Part shown: piece after piece, positions 14,510-22,747 of the stretch
How the letters are laid out: every line of letters starts with the position of its first letter
Position numbering within the stretch: position 1 is the first letter of the stretch
Virus record (IMG/VR): IMGVR_UViG_3300045996_000852
Coordinates: 101,393 to 165,392 of that record
From: a virus
DNA length: 64,000 nucleotides
Direction: 5' to 3' (one strand)
Program-made: the position numbers and the translations under genes
Notes under the pieces: model-generated
What the model saw: only the letters and a program-made list of their open reading frames with translations
What the model was told of the DNA's origin: nothing
The model's database searches: none

Positions 14510-14916
14510 GGGTCCAAAATTTTGTTTCTGTTACTATGATACCTTTCGTAATTCATACGGGATGGATGCATAAGGTATAGGATTGGCTGAGTCCTACTTC
14601 TCCAAGAAGGGGTATCGTTTTCCAAGAAATGTTTAGCTACATTACCAAGTACTATTATCTTTTTGGAATTCAATATCTTTTCAGATAATACTTGATGATA
14701 ATGTAATAACATATCTGCTGTAGAAGGTACTTTATGTCCACCTCCCTTAGCTTTACCGGGAAAATTAGCTGATACAGCTTCGAATTCAAACATTTCCTGA
14801 GCTTGTTCTTTGGATATACCACATTCTTCCAGCCATTCATATAACATTGTAGTATCATAAGGAACCTTTTGTTCCTGTGCAGGTGGAGCTTGTCCTATGA
14901 TAAGTATTTTACTCAT
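14488..14916 (-). CDS. Uracil-DNA glycosylase-like protein
   Basis: A 142-residue protein starting at ATG 14916. Residues 5-13 are ILIIGQAPP and a C-terminal LMHPSRMN follows, matching motif 1 (GxxP) and the His-Pro-Ser motif 2 of the uracil-DNA glycosylase superfamily. Between them is the helical core. Enzymes of this fold remove uracil or mismatched bases, though some members only bind DNA or are inactive. The catalytic acidic or Asn residue cannot be picked out with certainty. It overlaps the upstream gene by 8 bases. Confidence 0.65.
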   Translation of the reverse strand: MSKILIIGQAPPAQEQKVPYDTTMLYEWLEECGISKEQAQEMFEFEAVSANFPGKAKGGGHKVPSTADMLLHYHQVLSEKILNSKKIIVLGNVAKHFLENDTPSWRSRTQPILYLMHPSRMNYERYHSNRNKILDPLREFLK

Positions 14917-15109
14917 TCTCTTCAATTTTACTGATAATGTAACCTTGTCCCAAATCATGAATATTTCCAGAGCCATCCTTTATTTTTAAAAGGAAAGGCT
15001 TTACCTTGTCAAATTCTCCATTCTGACCTATTATTTCTCCCTTAGATTCACCTATTGAGGGAATAATAAATTTAACCTTGTCCCCCTGAAAGTACTTCTG
15101 TTTTGGCAT
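14909..15109 (-). CDS. Small SH3-like protein
   Basis: A 66-residue protein. GDKVKFIIP followed by Gly-rich turns and short strands suggests a small SH3-type barrel. The ATG at 15109 lies inside the end of the upstream gene (38-base overlap). Function unknown. Confidence 0.55.
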   Translation of the reverse strand: MPKQKYFQGDKVKFIIPSIGESKGEIIGQNGEFDKVKPFLLKIKDGSGNIHDLGQGYIISKIEENE

Positions 15110-15410
15110 TCTTAGAGTTTTTAGCTTGATGAATAATAGCATCCATTACAGGAACAAAGAATGATGGATACTGCAATACTTGCATTTTTTCTCCATCTTC
15201 TTCTATTTCTACCCTTTTAACATGCTTGTACTTCATTTCACTCTCAAAGAATTTCTTAACTATAAGACTTCCTAAATCTCTTTTCTCTTCGAGAGTAAAA
15301 GGGATTTCCTGATTCTTATCCGTAAATATATTCTTCAGTCTGTCATTGAGGGTCTGAGGTGTATTACGTATCTTCTTGATTTTTACTTGTTTTTCTTTAA
15401 TACTATTCAT
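15072..15410 (-). CDS. Hypothetical protein
   Basis: A 112-residue basic, mostly helical protein. No family recognised. Overlaps the DUF262 gene upstream by 4 bases. Confidence 0.6.
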   Translation of the reverse strand: MNSIKEKQVKIKKIRNTPQTLNDRLKNIFTDKNQEIPFTLEEKRDLGSLIVKKFFESEMKYKHVKRVEIEEDGEKMQVLQYPSFFVPVMDAIIHQAKNSKNAKTEVLSGGQG

Positions 15411-15955
15411 TTTTTGAGTTTTTTCAAATGTTCAATATCTTGGGGTGTACCAGCAAAGTTAATCATTTCAAACCATGCAATCTTAGCATCATCTGAAACT
15501 CTTTCATTAGGATAGTCAAATCCTATATTTGAAGTTATAGATTCATAAAAATCACTCTGAAGATAAGGGTGTAAATCATCAAAGAAATATAATTTACCTT
15601 TCCAATCTACAGAGAATTCGTTATCTATAAAAGATATAAGAGTTGTTAATCTTTGCTTACCATCAATAACTTGATAAATGTAATCTCTTCTTTCCCTATG
15701 TGCATCTGTTGGGAAGTGTTTTAGTACAGATATATTTGGTAATTTTAACCCCTTGAATATAGAGTATACCAATTGTTCTTTTTGAAATTCTGTCCAAACT
15801 AAAGGTCTTTGTAAATTTATACCTTTAGAAGGTAAATATACATCAAAATCAAAGTCATTTTTCTCGTTTCTTCTAAGAGAAATATCCCCCATTCCATAAT
15901 TTATACGAAATGGGAGTTCTGGTCTAACTTCTTTTACAGTCAAGAGGTTTTTCAT
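15407..15955 (-). CDS. DUF262-like protein
   Basis: A 182-residue protein matching the N-terminal DUF262 (ParB-like nuclease fold) domain: QRPLVWTEFQKEQLVYSIF followed by YQVIDGKQRLTTLISFI, the DGQQR-type signature. DUF262 occurs in GmrSD-type restriction enzymes and related defence proteins and usually acts with a DUF1524 HNH domain. None is present here, so this is a single-domain form, as often seen in phages. It may compete with or mimic host defence, or act as a DNase or NTPase; this is inference. Confidence 0.75.
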   Translation of the reverse strand: MKNLLTVKEVRPELPFRINYGMGDISLRRNEKNDFDFDVYLPSKGINLQRPLVWTEFQKEQLVYSIFKGLKLPNISVLKHFPTDAHRERRDYIYQVIDGKQRLTTLISFIDNEFSVDWKGKLYFFDDLHPYLQSDFYESITSNIGFDYPNERVSDDAKIAWFEMINFAGTPQDIEHLKKLKK

Positions 15956-16229
15956 CTTTATCCTTTATTATATTTAATACTCTAAGGAATCTATAGGCTT
16001 TAAAAACACCAGTTGTAACTTTAGCAGTCATACTTTCCTTAGGATACCAGTTTATATCATCATTCCATATTACAACTCTTCCTACATTGGAATCTATAGT
16101 AAGTAATGAATCAGCATGTTTCCACCCTTTTTCATCAAACTCACCTATATGAGTTACCTGAACATCAGTATATTCCAGATGATTCGCTATTATCTTTATT
16201 AACTGCTGTGCTTGGATTTTTGTTATCAT
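15924..16229 (-). CDS. Hypothetical protein
   Basis: A 101-residue soluble protein from the ATG at 16229. No motif recognised. Overlaps both neighbours (32 and 65 bases). Confidence 0.5.
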   Translation of the reverse strand: MITKIQAQQLIKIIANHLEYTDVQVTHIGEFDEKGWKHADSLLTIDSNVGRVVIWNDDINWYPKESMTAKVTTGVFKAYRFLRVLNIIKDKDEKPLDCKRS

Positions 16230-16776
16230 AAAATGTGGTCTTTGCTGCTTCAATAATAGTAGGTGAATGACCTAATCTTTTCTTTGTTTGGTGAAAGGAT
16301 TGATTCCATAATAAATCATATACAGAATTCTTAATACTTCCACACCATGCATGAGCAAGATGAAGAATACCTTTCCATCCTACCTTTGCATAGTGGGAAG
16401 TATTAAGTTTTCTAGTATACATCAGCATAGGTACTGGTGCTTGTCTGGTTTTTACATGGGAATCAGGTCCGAAGTATTGTACCCATGATACTCCTTCATC
16501 ACAGTTTATTCTAAGACCAATGGTAGTATCAGAGGTATATTCAGTAAAGAATCCAAGTGTGTAAGCCCAACTTGTAACCTTGTATATATCCCAATCTTCA
16601 GGGAATATAATTGATACCACACAACCTTCTAATTGGTCGAATAATCTTTTTACTTTCCATTCATTATGGTCATAGAAATTCCATTCTATACAATCAGGGT
16701 TCTTGGCAAACAAGGTAGCAAATACACAACCTGTATTACCCTTTGCTATCCACTCAAGGTTTCTTTCTGCTATCAT
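16165..16776 (-). CDS. Hypothetical protein
   Basis: A 203-residue protein rich in Trp, Tyr and His. The segment around residues 95-130 (SWVQYFGPDSHVKTRQAPVP) looks strongly conserved in style but no family is assigned. A Ser/Asn-rich tail follows from about 185. Confidence 0.65.
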   Translation of the reverse strand: MIAERNLEWIAKGNTGCVFATLFAKNPDCIEWNFYDHNEWKVKRLFDQLEGCVVSIIFPEDWDIYKVTSWAYTLGFFTEYTSDTTIGLRINCDEGVSWVQYFGPDSHVKTRQAPVPMLMYTRKLNTSHYAKVGWKGILHLAHAWCGSIKNSVYDLLWNQSFHQTKKRLGHSPTIIEAAKTTFYDNKNPSTAVNKDNSESSGIY

Positions 16777-16945
16777 TGTATTTTATTAATGCGGTTTTAT
16801 AAATTTCAGTGTTTTTAGCCCAACCAACATCATGAGGTAATCCACCCCAAATGGTTAAACATACTTCTTTATATGTTTCGTATTCTCCATCCTTAAATTT
16901 ATAAGGCTTAGGTTTACCATTTTCGGTGAAATAGAATTTACTCAT
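16754..16945 (-). CDS. Hypothetical protein
   Basis: A 63-residue soluble protein. No family recognised. It overlaps both neighbours by short stretches, as expected in this operon. Confidence 0.6.
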   Translation of the reverse strand: MSKFYFTENGKPKPYKFKDGEYETYKEVCLTIWGGLPHDVGWAKNTEIYKTALIKYNDSRKKP

Positions 16946-17151
16946 AGTCGTTGTTCAATTTTACGTACTTCAATAGCCATTTTTCTTATTTCTATGGCAT
17001 CAGTACGAAGTTTATCAAGATAATCAGTCTTCCAATCATTTTGTTTCTCATCAGCTAATCTTTCCATAGCTTCGGCAGTTTCGATGAGAATATTTCTTGC
17101 CTCAATAGCCTTATCTTTGGCTCTCTGTTCATTTTCACTTGTGTAGCTCAT
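16942..17151 (-). CDS. Small coiled-coil protein
   Basis: A 69-residue protein predicted almost wholly helical, Glu/Lys/Ala-rich, probably a coiled coil. Function unknown. It is the first gene after the terminator at 17175-17208. Confidence 0.6.
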   Translation of the reverse strand: MSYTSENEQRAKDKAIEARNILIETAEAMERLADEKQNDWKTDYLDKLRTDAIEIRKMAIEVRKIEQRL

Positions 17152-17174
17152 GACAGTAGTTTTAGTTTTGTGAT

Positions 17175-17208
17175 AAAAAGAAAAGGGAGCAATAAAGCCC
17201 CCTTTTCA
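17175..17208 (-). terminator. Rho-independent terminator
   Basis: Minus strand: AAAAGGGGGC pairs with GCTCCCTTTT around a 6-base loop, then T-rich sequence. It closes the transcript ending with the VWA gene. Confidence 0.8.
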
Positions 17209-17225
17209 TAATAATGATACGTGTT

Positions 17226-17942
17226 TTAGAAATTAACAACAGCTTGTTGACTGCTGGAAGAAACACTTTGAGATACTACTCCCATTTGTTTCCTGATCTC
17301 AGAACCAGAAGCACCTACAGTTACAAGGCACTTGGTTGGGTCTAATCCCATAGCAACACATGCAGCCTCAAAGTTTGCAGCATTACCAACACCCAACATG
17401 TTGATTGTAAAAGAGTTAGCCCATGCTTCATTCCTCTTCAGGTCTTCAACAATAGCCTTTACTCTCTTATCAGCACCTCTGGAAGAAGAGTTATCCTCAC
17501 CATCAGTAATGATAAAGATATTTGTCCTTACCTCGATACCTTGGTCTTCCAAATCTTGTCTGTACTTTACCACATTTTCCAATGTTTCTTGTACAGCCTG
17601 ATATAATGCTGTTCCACCACCAGTAGGTGCTGAATCCAGATAATCATCGGGGAGATTCAGGATTGGAGTAAAGCCCGATACGTGCTCTACTCTTTCACAG
17701 AACTTCACACATTTGATAACAATATCATTCTTCCTGTGTGAGTTCTTGAGTTCTTTCATAAATACTTCCCGGGCAGCATCATTCATTACATGTACGTAAC
17801 TGTTGATGGATGGAGAAACGTCAACCACTACACCAAACATGATTACTGTTGATGTTTGATTTGCTAAAGCATTAGGGTCAAAGTTCTGCATGTTCAAATT
17901 AACGAAACCTTCGTTCATATTAGTAGTTTTTGTAGTTAACAC
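17226..17942 (-). CDS. VWA-domain protein (TerY-like)
   Basis: A 238-residue von Willebrand A domain protein. The metal-ion-dependent adhesion site is intact: Asp41-x-Ser43-x-Ser45, Thr111 after GGG, and Asp147 in TDGED. The compact cytoplasmic form resembles TerY. In bacteria TerY-like proteins occur with a PP2C phosphatase and an unusual kinase (the TerY-P triad described by Anantharaman, Iyer and Aravind), and both partners are encoded within 5 kb here. It is the last gene before a terminator. Confidence 0.85.
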   Translation of the reverse strand: MLTTKTTNMNEGFVNLNMQNFDPNALANQTSTVIMFGVVVDVSPSINSYVHVMNDAAREVFMKELKNSHRKNDIVIKCVKFCERVEHVSGFTPILNLPDDYLDSAPTGGGTALYQAVQETLENVVKYRQDLEDQGIEVRTNIFIITDGEDNSSSRGADKRVKAIVEDLKRNEAWANSFTINMLGVGNAANFEAACVAMGLDPTKCLVTVGASGSEIRKQMGVVSQSVSSSSQQAVVNF

Positions 17943-17948
17943 TTTTGT

Positions 17949-18746
17949 TTAGAAGTCAGTACTTTTTTGAATCCTTACTCCTTTTGCTTGTGCATCAGCG
18001 TAAATGTTATTTACACCAACGTAGAAGTCAGAAGGTAAGCCCGGAACGTCACTCATACAATCTTCCAGAACAATCAGCTTCGGAGCTAATTGCGGAGCTA
18101 TATCCAACAATTGTCTCATTGAATTAGCAACACAGTGACTCCTTGCCTGTCCTGCAAGATAGATTGTATCATGGTCATTCAGCAATTGGAATATTGCCTG
18201 ATTAACCTGAGTTGCAGGGTCAGAAGGAAGAGGAACATTTGCCCGGAATATACCGAAATGCTCAGTGAATGGATTTACTCCTTTGGTAATGAAGTTAACC
18301 CAACGTGAATTCTTGTTCATCCACTCACGGATAGAATCAAAGAATACGGGATGGAATGCATGACCATTACTACCCATGAGGCAGTGTTCAGGCCATATGA
18401 AATGGTTGAATTCACCATTCTTTTCCAAGTCTTCTACATATTGCAGAGACATTGCAGGTTGAATTCTTGCAACATACTTACCATTCTTAATATCATCTGC
18501 ACTGATAGGTGTGAATGGAGTTACGAGGTTACCTCTTGCATCAATCCACCATGCAGGATGTGCAATGTCCAGAGAATAGTGAGAATCCTGAGAGGCTAAT
18601 ATCCTGCTCGGATTCAGTTTCTTGATGAAGTCAGCCAGTCTCTCGGTATCTTTTACTGCACCTGCAACAGGTAAAGCAGCACCGGGAACATCATGGAAAT
18701 CAATTTGAGCATCAATAACGAGTAATGCATCGTTGTTCTTGTTCAT
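17949..18746 (-). CDS. pncA: Nicotinamidase / isochorismatase-fold hydrolase
   Basis: A 265-residue cysteine hydrolase. The catalytic triad is visible: Asp12 (VIDAQIDF), Lys155 (FITKG) and Cys205 (ARSHCV). Metal ligands Asp54 and His56 (QDSHYS) and the WPEHC motif at 118-122 are typical of nicotinamidase, which converts nicotinamide to nicotinate in NAD salvage. Its length is a little above the usual 180-215. It lies between the VWA and kinase genes. NAD-consuming phage defences release nicotinamide, so it could help rebuild NAD; this is inference. Confidence 0.85.
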   Translation of the reverse strand: MNKNNDALLVIDAQIDFHDVPGAALPVAGAVKDTERLADFIKKLNPSRILASQDSHYSLDIAHPAWWIDARGNLVTPFTPISADDIKNGKYVARIQPAMSLQYVEDLEKNGEFNHFIWPEHCLMGSNGHAFHPVFFDSIREWMNKNSRWVNFITKGVNPFTEHFGIFRANVPLPSDPATQVNQAIFQLLNDHDTIYLAGQARSHCVANSMRQLLDIAPQLAPKLIVLEDCMSDVPGLPSDFYVGVNNIYADAQAKGVRIQKSTDF

Positions 18747-18763
18747 GTTATTTGGTTTAAAAT

Positions 18764-20380
18764 TTATGAAGCTTTGTTTAAGAGATAAAGTGTGTTGGAT
18801 TCTAACATAAGGATACCAGCATCAGTCATATATAACCTTGAATCCCTAGTACAAATAGATAAATCCATTCGTGCTATTTCTGTTCCAAGCTGATAAATTG
18901 CAATATGTCCATTCTCAGGAACAAATACGTTATCACCTTTAGAGCAGAAATGTGGTAAATAATCAAGATCAATAGAACTTGTTGGACTCATTGGATTGTA
19001 AATGGTATATTCTATTCTGGACTTTGTTTTTACTTCAGTACCCAAGTATGGACCTGCATAGAATGCATTCTTTAATCCTTTGGGAACTTTAACCAGATTA
19101 TACCTGTTCATCTGAGGTAAATTCAGGTATACACTACCACCAAAATTCTGTATAGGTGTATCTCTGAGGATGATTGACTTGGTAAATACTACAGTACTTG
19201 TAGAATCTATACCAAATTGTTGTTTATAAAGGTCAATATTCCTCTGTTGATCTGTAGCATAATCAAATACTACCAGTGAACCATTGTGATAATAAAATTG
19301 TGGCTGATAAAAGGATAACTTCTGATTATTAGAGAATATCAAGTCATTACCTTTTACAAGAGCAAAGTTGGTTCCAGCAGGGTATAACTGGTCAGCATCC
19401 ATTGACTTTAGGAAGCTTATCTGACCCCCTATAGCACAACTTATTAATAACCAGCTACCATCCTTGATATTCCTTACGGCAACACTGTTTGTACAAGCAT
19501 TGATATGAGAAATGTCATGAGATATTTCTCTTACTGTAAGAGATGTAGAGGCTATTTTCTGTTTAACTACAGTAGATACAGGAACATGTACACCACCAAA
19601 ATCTACCATATACCGTCTTCCTGAGAATATATCCCTGAATTGTTTCTCAATCTCACCTTTTGGTGGTTGATACAATGCAGGTATTTTTATCCCGGGGATG
19701 TTAGATAGATATGATTTGTGAGACTTTACCCTTTGTTCAAGTGATTCTTTATTACCCGGAATCACCCATTTGAAAGGATGACAATACGTTGTGGTCCAGA
19801 AGGCCAATATATCATAAGCCCAAGCATCAGTACTCTTATTAATCATGGCAGTGGTCCAATCTCTTATCTCATCAAGTAGTACACCTGAATGAGGCTGAGA
19901 ATCAGTCTGGTAGCTATCCACATCAACAAACAATACTTTACCTGTTTTGCCTACAAATATATTGTACATATTCAAGTCACCAATAACAATATTATTCTTA
20001 TGTAATTCTTCCAACGAAGCTTTAAGAAATGCTAAAATCTTAAGTTTCAATGAATCTGTAATGTTATTTGAATTACAAAAGCCCTTATTGAATAAGTTAT
20101 TGAATAACCAGTAGTCATTAAAGTTTACATAATCCATATCAAAACCAGCAACATTACCTTTATCATCAAAATATATCTCTTTAGGAGCTACAAATGAATC
20201 TTTATTAAGGCTAGATAATGTTTCTAAATGTTTAGCAAAACTTGCCTTCCTTGGACTGTGATAGATTTTAACCACTCTGGATTTATCAGTAGGATGTTCA
20301 AGTATTCTGCCTTCCCCACCAGATGCTATTTCCTTAGCTTTGGTTAGATTCAGAGTTTTCCCTGATTTGGTCTTGTACAT
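18764..20380 (-). CDS. Protein kinase-like enzyme (TerY-P type)
   Basis: A 538-residue protein. The N-terminal about 260 residues are a protein-kinase domain: Gly-rich loop ASGGEGRI (19-26), Lys38 in VVKIY, catalytic loop IVIGDLNMYNIF (131-142) with Asp135 and Asn140, and VDVD (152-155) in place of DFG. The catalytic loop lacks the usual His-Arg-Asp, which is characteristic of kinases in TerY-type triads. The C-terminal half is beta-rich, perhaps a propeller-like or sensing domain. With the PP2C enzyme and VWA protein it should form a phosphorylation switch. Confidence 0.85.
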   Translation of the reverse strand: MYKTKSGKTLNLTKAKEIASGGEGRILEHPTDKSRVVKIYHSPRKASFAKHLETLSSLNKDSFVAPKEIYFDDKGNVAGFDMDYVNFNDYWLFNNLFNKGFCNSNNITDSLKLKILAFLKASLEELHKNNIVIGDLNMYNIFVGKTGKVLFVDVDSYQTDSQPHSGVLLDEIRDWTTAMINKSTDAWAYDILAFWTTTYCHPFKWVIPGNKESLEQRVKSHKSYLSNIPGIKIPALYQPPKGEIEKQFRDIFSGRRYMVDFGGVHVPVSTVVKQKIASTSLTVREISHDISHINACTNSVAVRNIKDGSWLLISCAIGGQISFLKSMDADQLYPAGTNFALVKGNDLIFSNNQKLSFYQPQFYYHNGSLVVFDYATDQQRNIDLYKQQFGIDSTSTVVFTKSIILRDTPIQNFGGSVYLNLPQMNRYNLVKVPKGLKNAFYAGPYLGTEVKTKSRIEYTIYNPMSPTSSIDLDYLPHFCSKGDNVFVPENGHIAIYQLGTEIARMDLSICTRDSRLYMTDAGILMLESNTLYLLNKAS

Positions 20381-20831
20381 AATCTGATAAGTATTTGTTA
20401 TAAGGTAAAAGTGTTAATGAACAACCTTCTTGGCACATAAGGTCTGTTAACCATTCATCCCAAGATAAATGTATAAGGTCAATAAATTCTTGTGGACTAC
20501 CTCTTTGTTTAAATCTTTCAACAAATACTTCTTTGGCTTTATCTGTAGCCATAGGAATAACAAGATGGAATCCTATTTGTTCTTCATATAAAGCAGACCT
20601 TACTACTTTATGTGTAGAAACAAGGATATAATCATATTTTCCCATATTCTCTTTGATGTGTTGAATGTAATTTTCAGGAAATTCTCGATTCCTTACTTTC
20701 TTACCTTCATCATTTGTACTCCAAGAGAAATCAGAAGAATCACTGTCTAGTATTTTGAGATCACCACAATTCTTATGTAGATGGGTCTTTCCCATCCCCG
20801 GAAATGCTGCTATAATCTTTGTCTTAATCAT
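20334..20831 (-). CDS. P-loop nucleotide kinase-like protein
   Basis: A 165-residue P-loop protein. Walker A is FPGMGKTH (10-17); LDSDSSDF follows, as in small nucleotide or polynucleotide kinases. The substrate is not evident. It overlaps the downstream kinase gene by 47 bases and the upstream gene by 4. Confidence 0.65.
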   Translation of the reverse strand: MIKTKIIAAFPGMGKTHLHKNCGDLKILDSDSSDFSWSTNDEGKKVRNREFPENYIQHIKENMGKYDYILVSTHKVVRSALYEEQIGFHLVIPMATDKAKEVFVERFKQRGSPQEFIDLIHLSWDEWLTDLMCQEGCSLTLLPYNKYLSDYVQDQIRENSESNQS

Positions 20832-21439
20832 ATTCTTAATCCTTTAAAGTTTACACCAAAATGTATAAAATCTCCAATACTTTCTCTTCCAGTTGGTAAA
20901 GCAAAATACCTTGAGCCATCTCTTCTGTATTCTACATTCATTCCATACTCTTCACATTCCTGAAATCTAGGAGGTGAACCGAATAGCTTTAAATGTAATT
21001 TATCAATAGACTTATCAGAACGCACATCAAATTCAGTGGGTCTAACCATTCTTAGATGAGGCTCACTAACAGTAAAAGATACATTGTTTCTTTTTACTGT
21101 TAATATTCCTTTATACTTAACCATTTGAGTTCCGTCCTTTAGAGATTTAAAATATTCATCTTTGGTAGCACATATTCGCATAATGGAATCAAACTGTTTC
21201 CAGCTAACCCATTGGAATAATTCTAAGAATGTTAATATACTTCTTGCATAATTTTTAACACTCTCAGTATATATACTATCAAATAGAACATCTGATATTT
21301 TATCAATAAATTCAGGATACTCATTACCAATTTGATTAATAGTTATCCAACTATTATTTCTGGAAGATGGTCCTTCCTCAAGAAGAACCCATATTGTCCC
21401 CTTCTTGATGTACTTGGACTGGTTCACTATCTTGTACAT
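20828..21439 (-). CDS. Hypothetical protein
   Basis: A 203-residue protein with no recognised domain. It overlaps the PP2C gene by 62 bases and lies between phosphatase and kinase genes, so a role in the same system is possible but not shown. Confidence 0.65.
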   Translation of the reverse strand: MYKIVNQSKYIKKGTIWVLLEEGPSSRNNSWITINQIGNEYPEFIDKISDVLFDSIYTESVKNYARSILTFLELFQWVSWKQFDSIMRICATKDEYFKSLKDGTQMVKYKGILTVKRNNVSFTVSEPHLRMVRPTEFDVRSDKSIDKLHLKLFGSPPRFQECEEYGMNVEYRRDGSRYFALPTGRESIGDFIHFGVNFKGLRI

Positions 21440-22097
21440 AACTTATGATTGAAAGGTCATCTGCAATAGTCCATGAATCTCTCTTTAATATATTCCATTG
21501 TCTTTGGAGATAGTTCTCTCCTGTAGGTGGATGTAATAAAAGAGATAATGGGTTTGAGCATTTTGGTTGTGAGTCAATGAGTTGTGGTCTATCAATAGAC
21601 CTTATACCATCTGAGCATATCTGGAACTTATTTACATTCTGATATGTTTTTGTGGTATACATCTTCAAGAATACTGGTAAAGCATCATCCCTCATGACAT
21701 ATGCTAAATAGTCAGGTTGATTATTCTGCTCTATTTCATATTCTATATCATTCACATAATAATAACCATCACCGAAAGCTCTTACCTTCAATTCTTTGGT
21801 TAATTGATTATATGAGAATAATATACATGTAGAAAGCATACTCATCTCAGTTATCCCAAGCATTATGGCAAGCATCTTCAGGCTATTATAAACCTCTGAA
21901 GCTCGTAGATTGGTAGTTGGGTCTTGAAATCCCTTAGCAAATAAATATGCTAAGGTTTGTGAAGCCCAATGAGATTTATATCCAGAGGAGCACCCATCGA
22001 ATACTCCTCCGTATATAAAATCATCAACTTCCTGCCAATAGATAGAATCTTCACATGAATTGTGAGTTCCACCTCGAACATTTAAAGTTGCTATCAT
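21378..22097 (-). CDS. PP2C-family serine/threonine phosphatase
   Basis: A 239-residue protein with the PP2C (PPM) metal-binding motifs: Glu16-Asp17 (NSCEDS), Asp34-Gly35 (VFDGCSSG), STCIL (89-93), GDGYYY (109-114), Asp163 (CSDGI) and Asp213-Asp214 (IADDLS). These predict an active Mn/Mg-dependent protein phosphatase. With the VWA protein and kinase it completes a TerY-P-like triad. Confidence 0.85.
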   Translation of the reverse strand: MIATLNVRGGTHNSCEDSIYWQEVDDFIYGGVFDGCSSGYKSHWASQTLAYLFAKGFQDPTTNLRASEVYNSLKMLAIMLGITEMSMLSTCILFSYNQLTKELKVRAFGDGYYYVNDIEYEIEQNNQPDYLAYVMRDDALPVFLKMYTTKTYQNVNKFQICSDGIRSIDRPQLIDSQPKCSNPLSLLLHPPTGENYLQRQWNILKRDSWTIADDLSIISYVQDSEPVQVHQEGDNMGSS

Positions 22098-22279
22098 ACT
22101 ATTATTTGTTGATGAATGATGAGTGTTGATGAAGTGATAAGAATAATAGGACTTTGGTTATATTCCCTTATCCTACTGTCCATTTCAAGTTGCTCTTCAA
22201 TTTCTCTGAGTCTCTCTTGAATAAAATACTTTTCCTCTATAAGAGTTCTTCTCTCATCGTTGCTTAAGAGTTGGTTCAT
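22094..22279 (-). CDS. Small coiled-coil / tail-anchored protein
   Basis: A 61-residue protein from ATG 22279: a Glu/Arg-rich helix (residues 8-40) followed by a hydrophobic C-terminal stretch. It may be tail-anchored. Overlaps the nucleotidyltransferase gene by 26 bases and the PP2C start by 4 bases. Confidence 0.5.
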   Translation of the reverse strand: MNQLLSNDERRTLIEEKYFIQERLREIEEQLEMDSRIREYNQSPIILITSSTLIIHQQIIV

Positions 22280-22745
22280 TTGATGATGATTTAAGAAATT
22301 CACGAATTTCTGTTGTGGAATTAAATCTGAGAACATCAGGAATAATAACAAGGTCAACACCTTCTACACGAATAGCAGGTTTACCATAGATTATATCACT
22401 ATTCTTGAAGTTCTTGATTTTGTTTTTTGAGGTATCTAAAGCTTTCAACATTTTCTCCACATGATGTATCTCATTGATAATCATTGTACAATCCACACAT
22501 TTGATATTATCAGCCATAAAAGCTCTATCTACCTCATTGATATAAGGACTTCTTTTCTTGTTCCTGAAGGTTAAGAAATCCGAATCCAGTTGTACAAGTA
22601 ATATATCACATTCCCTTTTACATTTTGTTAAATATAATATGTGCAAAGGATGTAATAGATCATAACAACCAGAAGTAACACCTATTACTTTGCCTTCGAA
22701 AGCATTTAGGTATTGAGCAGCTTGTTTAATGTCGTAGAATGTCAT
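22254..22745 (-). CDS. Cytidylyltransferase-like nucleotidyltransferase
   Basis: A 163-residue protein of the HIGH-motif nucleotidyltransferase superfamily. GCYDLLHPLH (26-35) corresponds to G-x-F-D-x-x-H-x-G-H with Pro-Leu in place of x-Gly, and STTEIRE near the C-terminus corresponds to the ISSTxIR motif. Relatives include glycerol-3-phosphate cytidylyltransferase, the HldE/RfaE C-terminal domain and NMN adenylyltransferase; the substrate cannot be decided. The ATG at 22745 leaves 2 bases after the upstream stop. Confidence 0.7.
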   Translation of the reverse strand: MTFYDIKQAAQYLNAFEGKVIGVTSGCYDLLHPLHILYLTKCKRECDILLVQLDSDFLTFRNKKRSPYINEVDRAFMADNIKCVDCTMIINEIHHVEKMLKALDTSKNKIKNFKNSDIIYGKPAIRVEGVDLVIIPDVLRFNSTTEIREFLKSSSNEPTLKQR

Positions 22746-22747
22746 GA

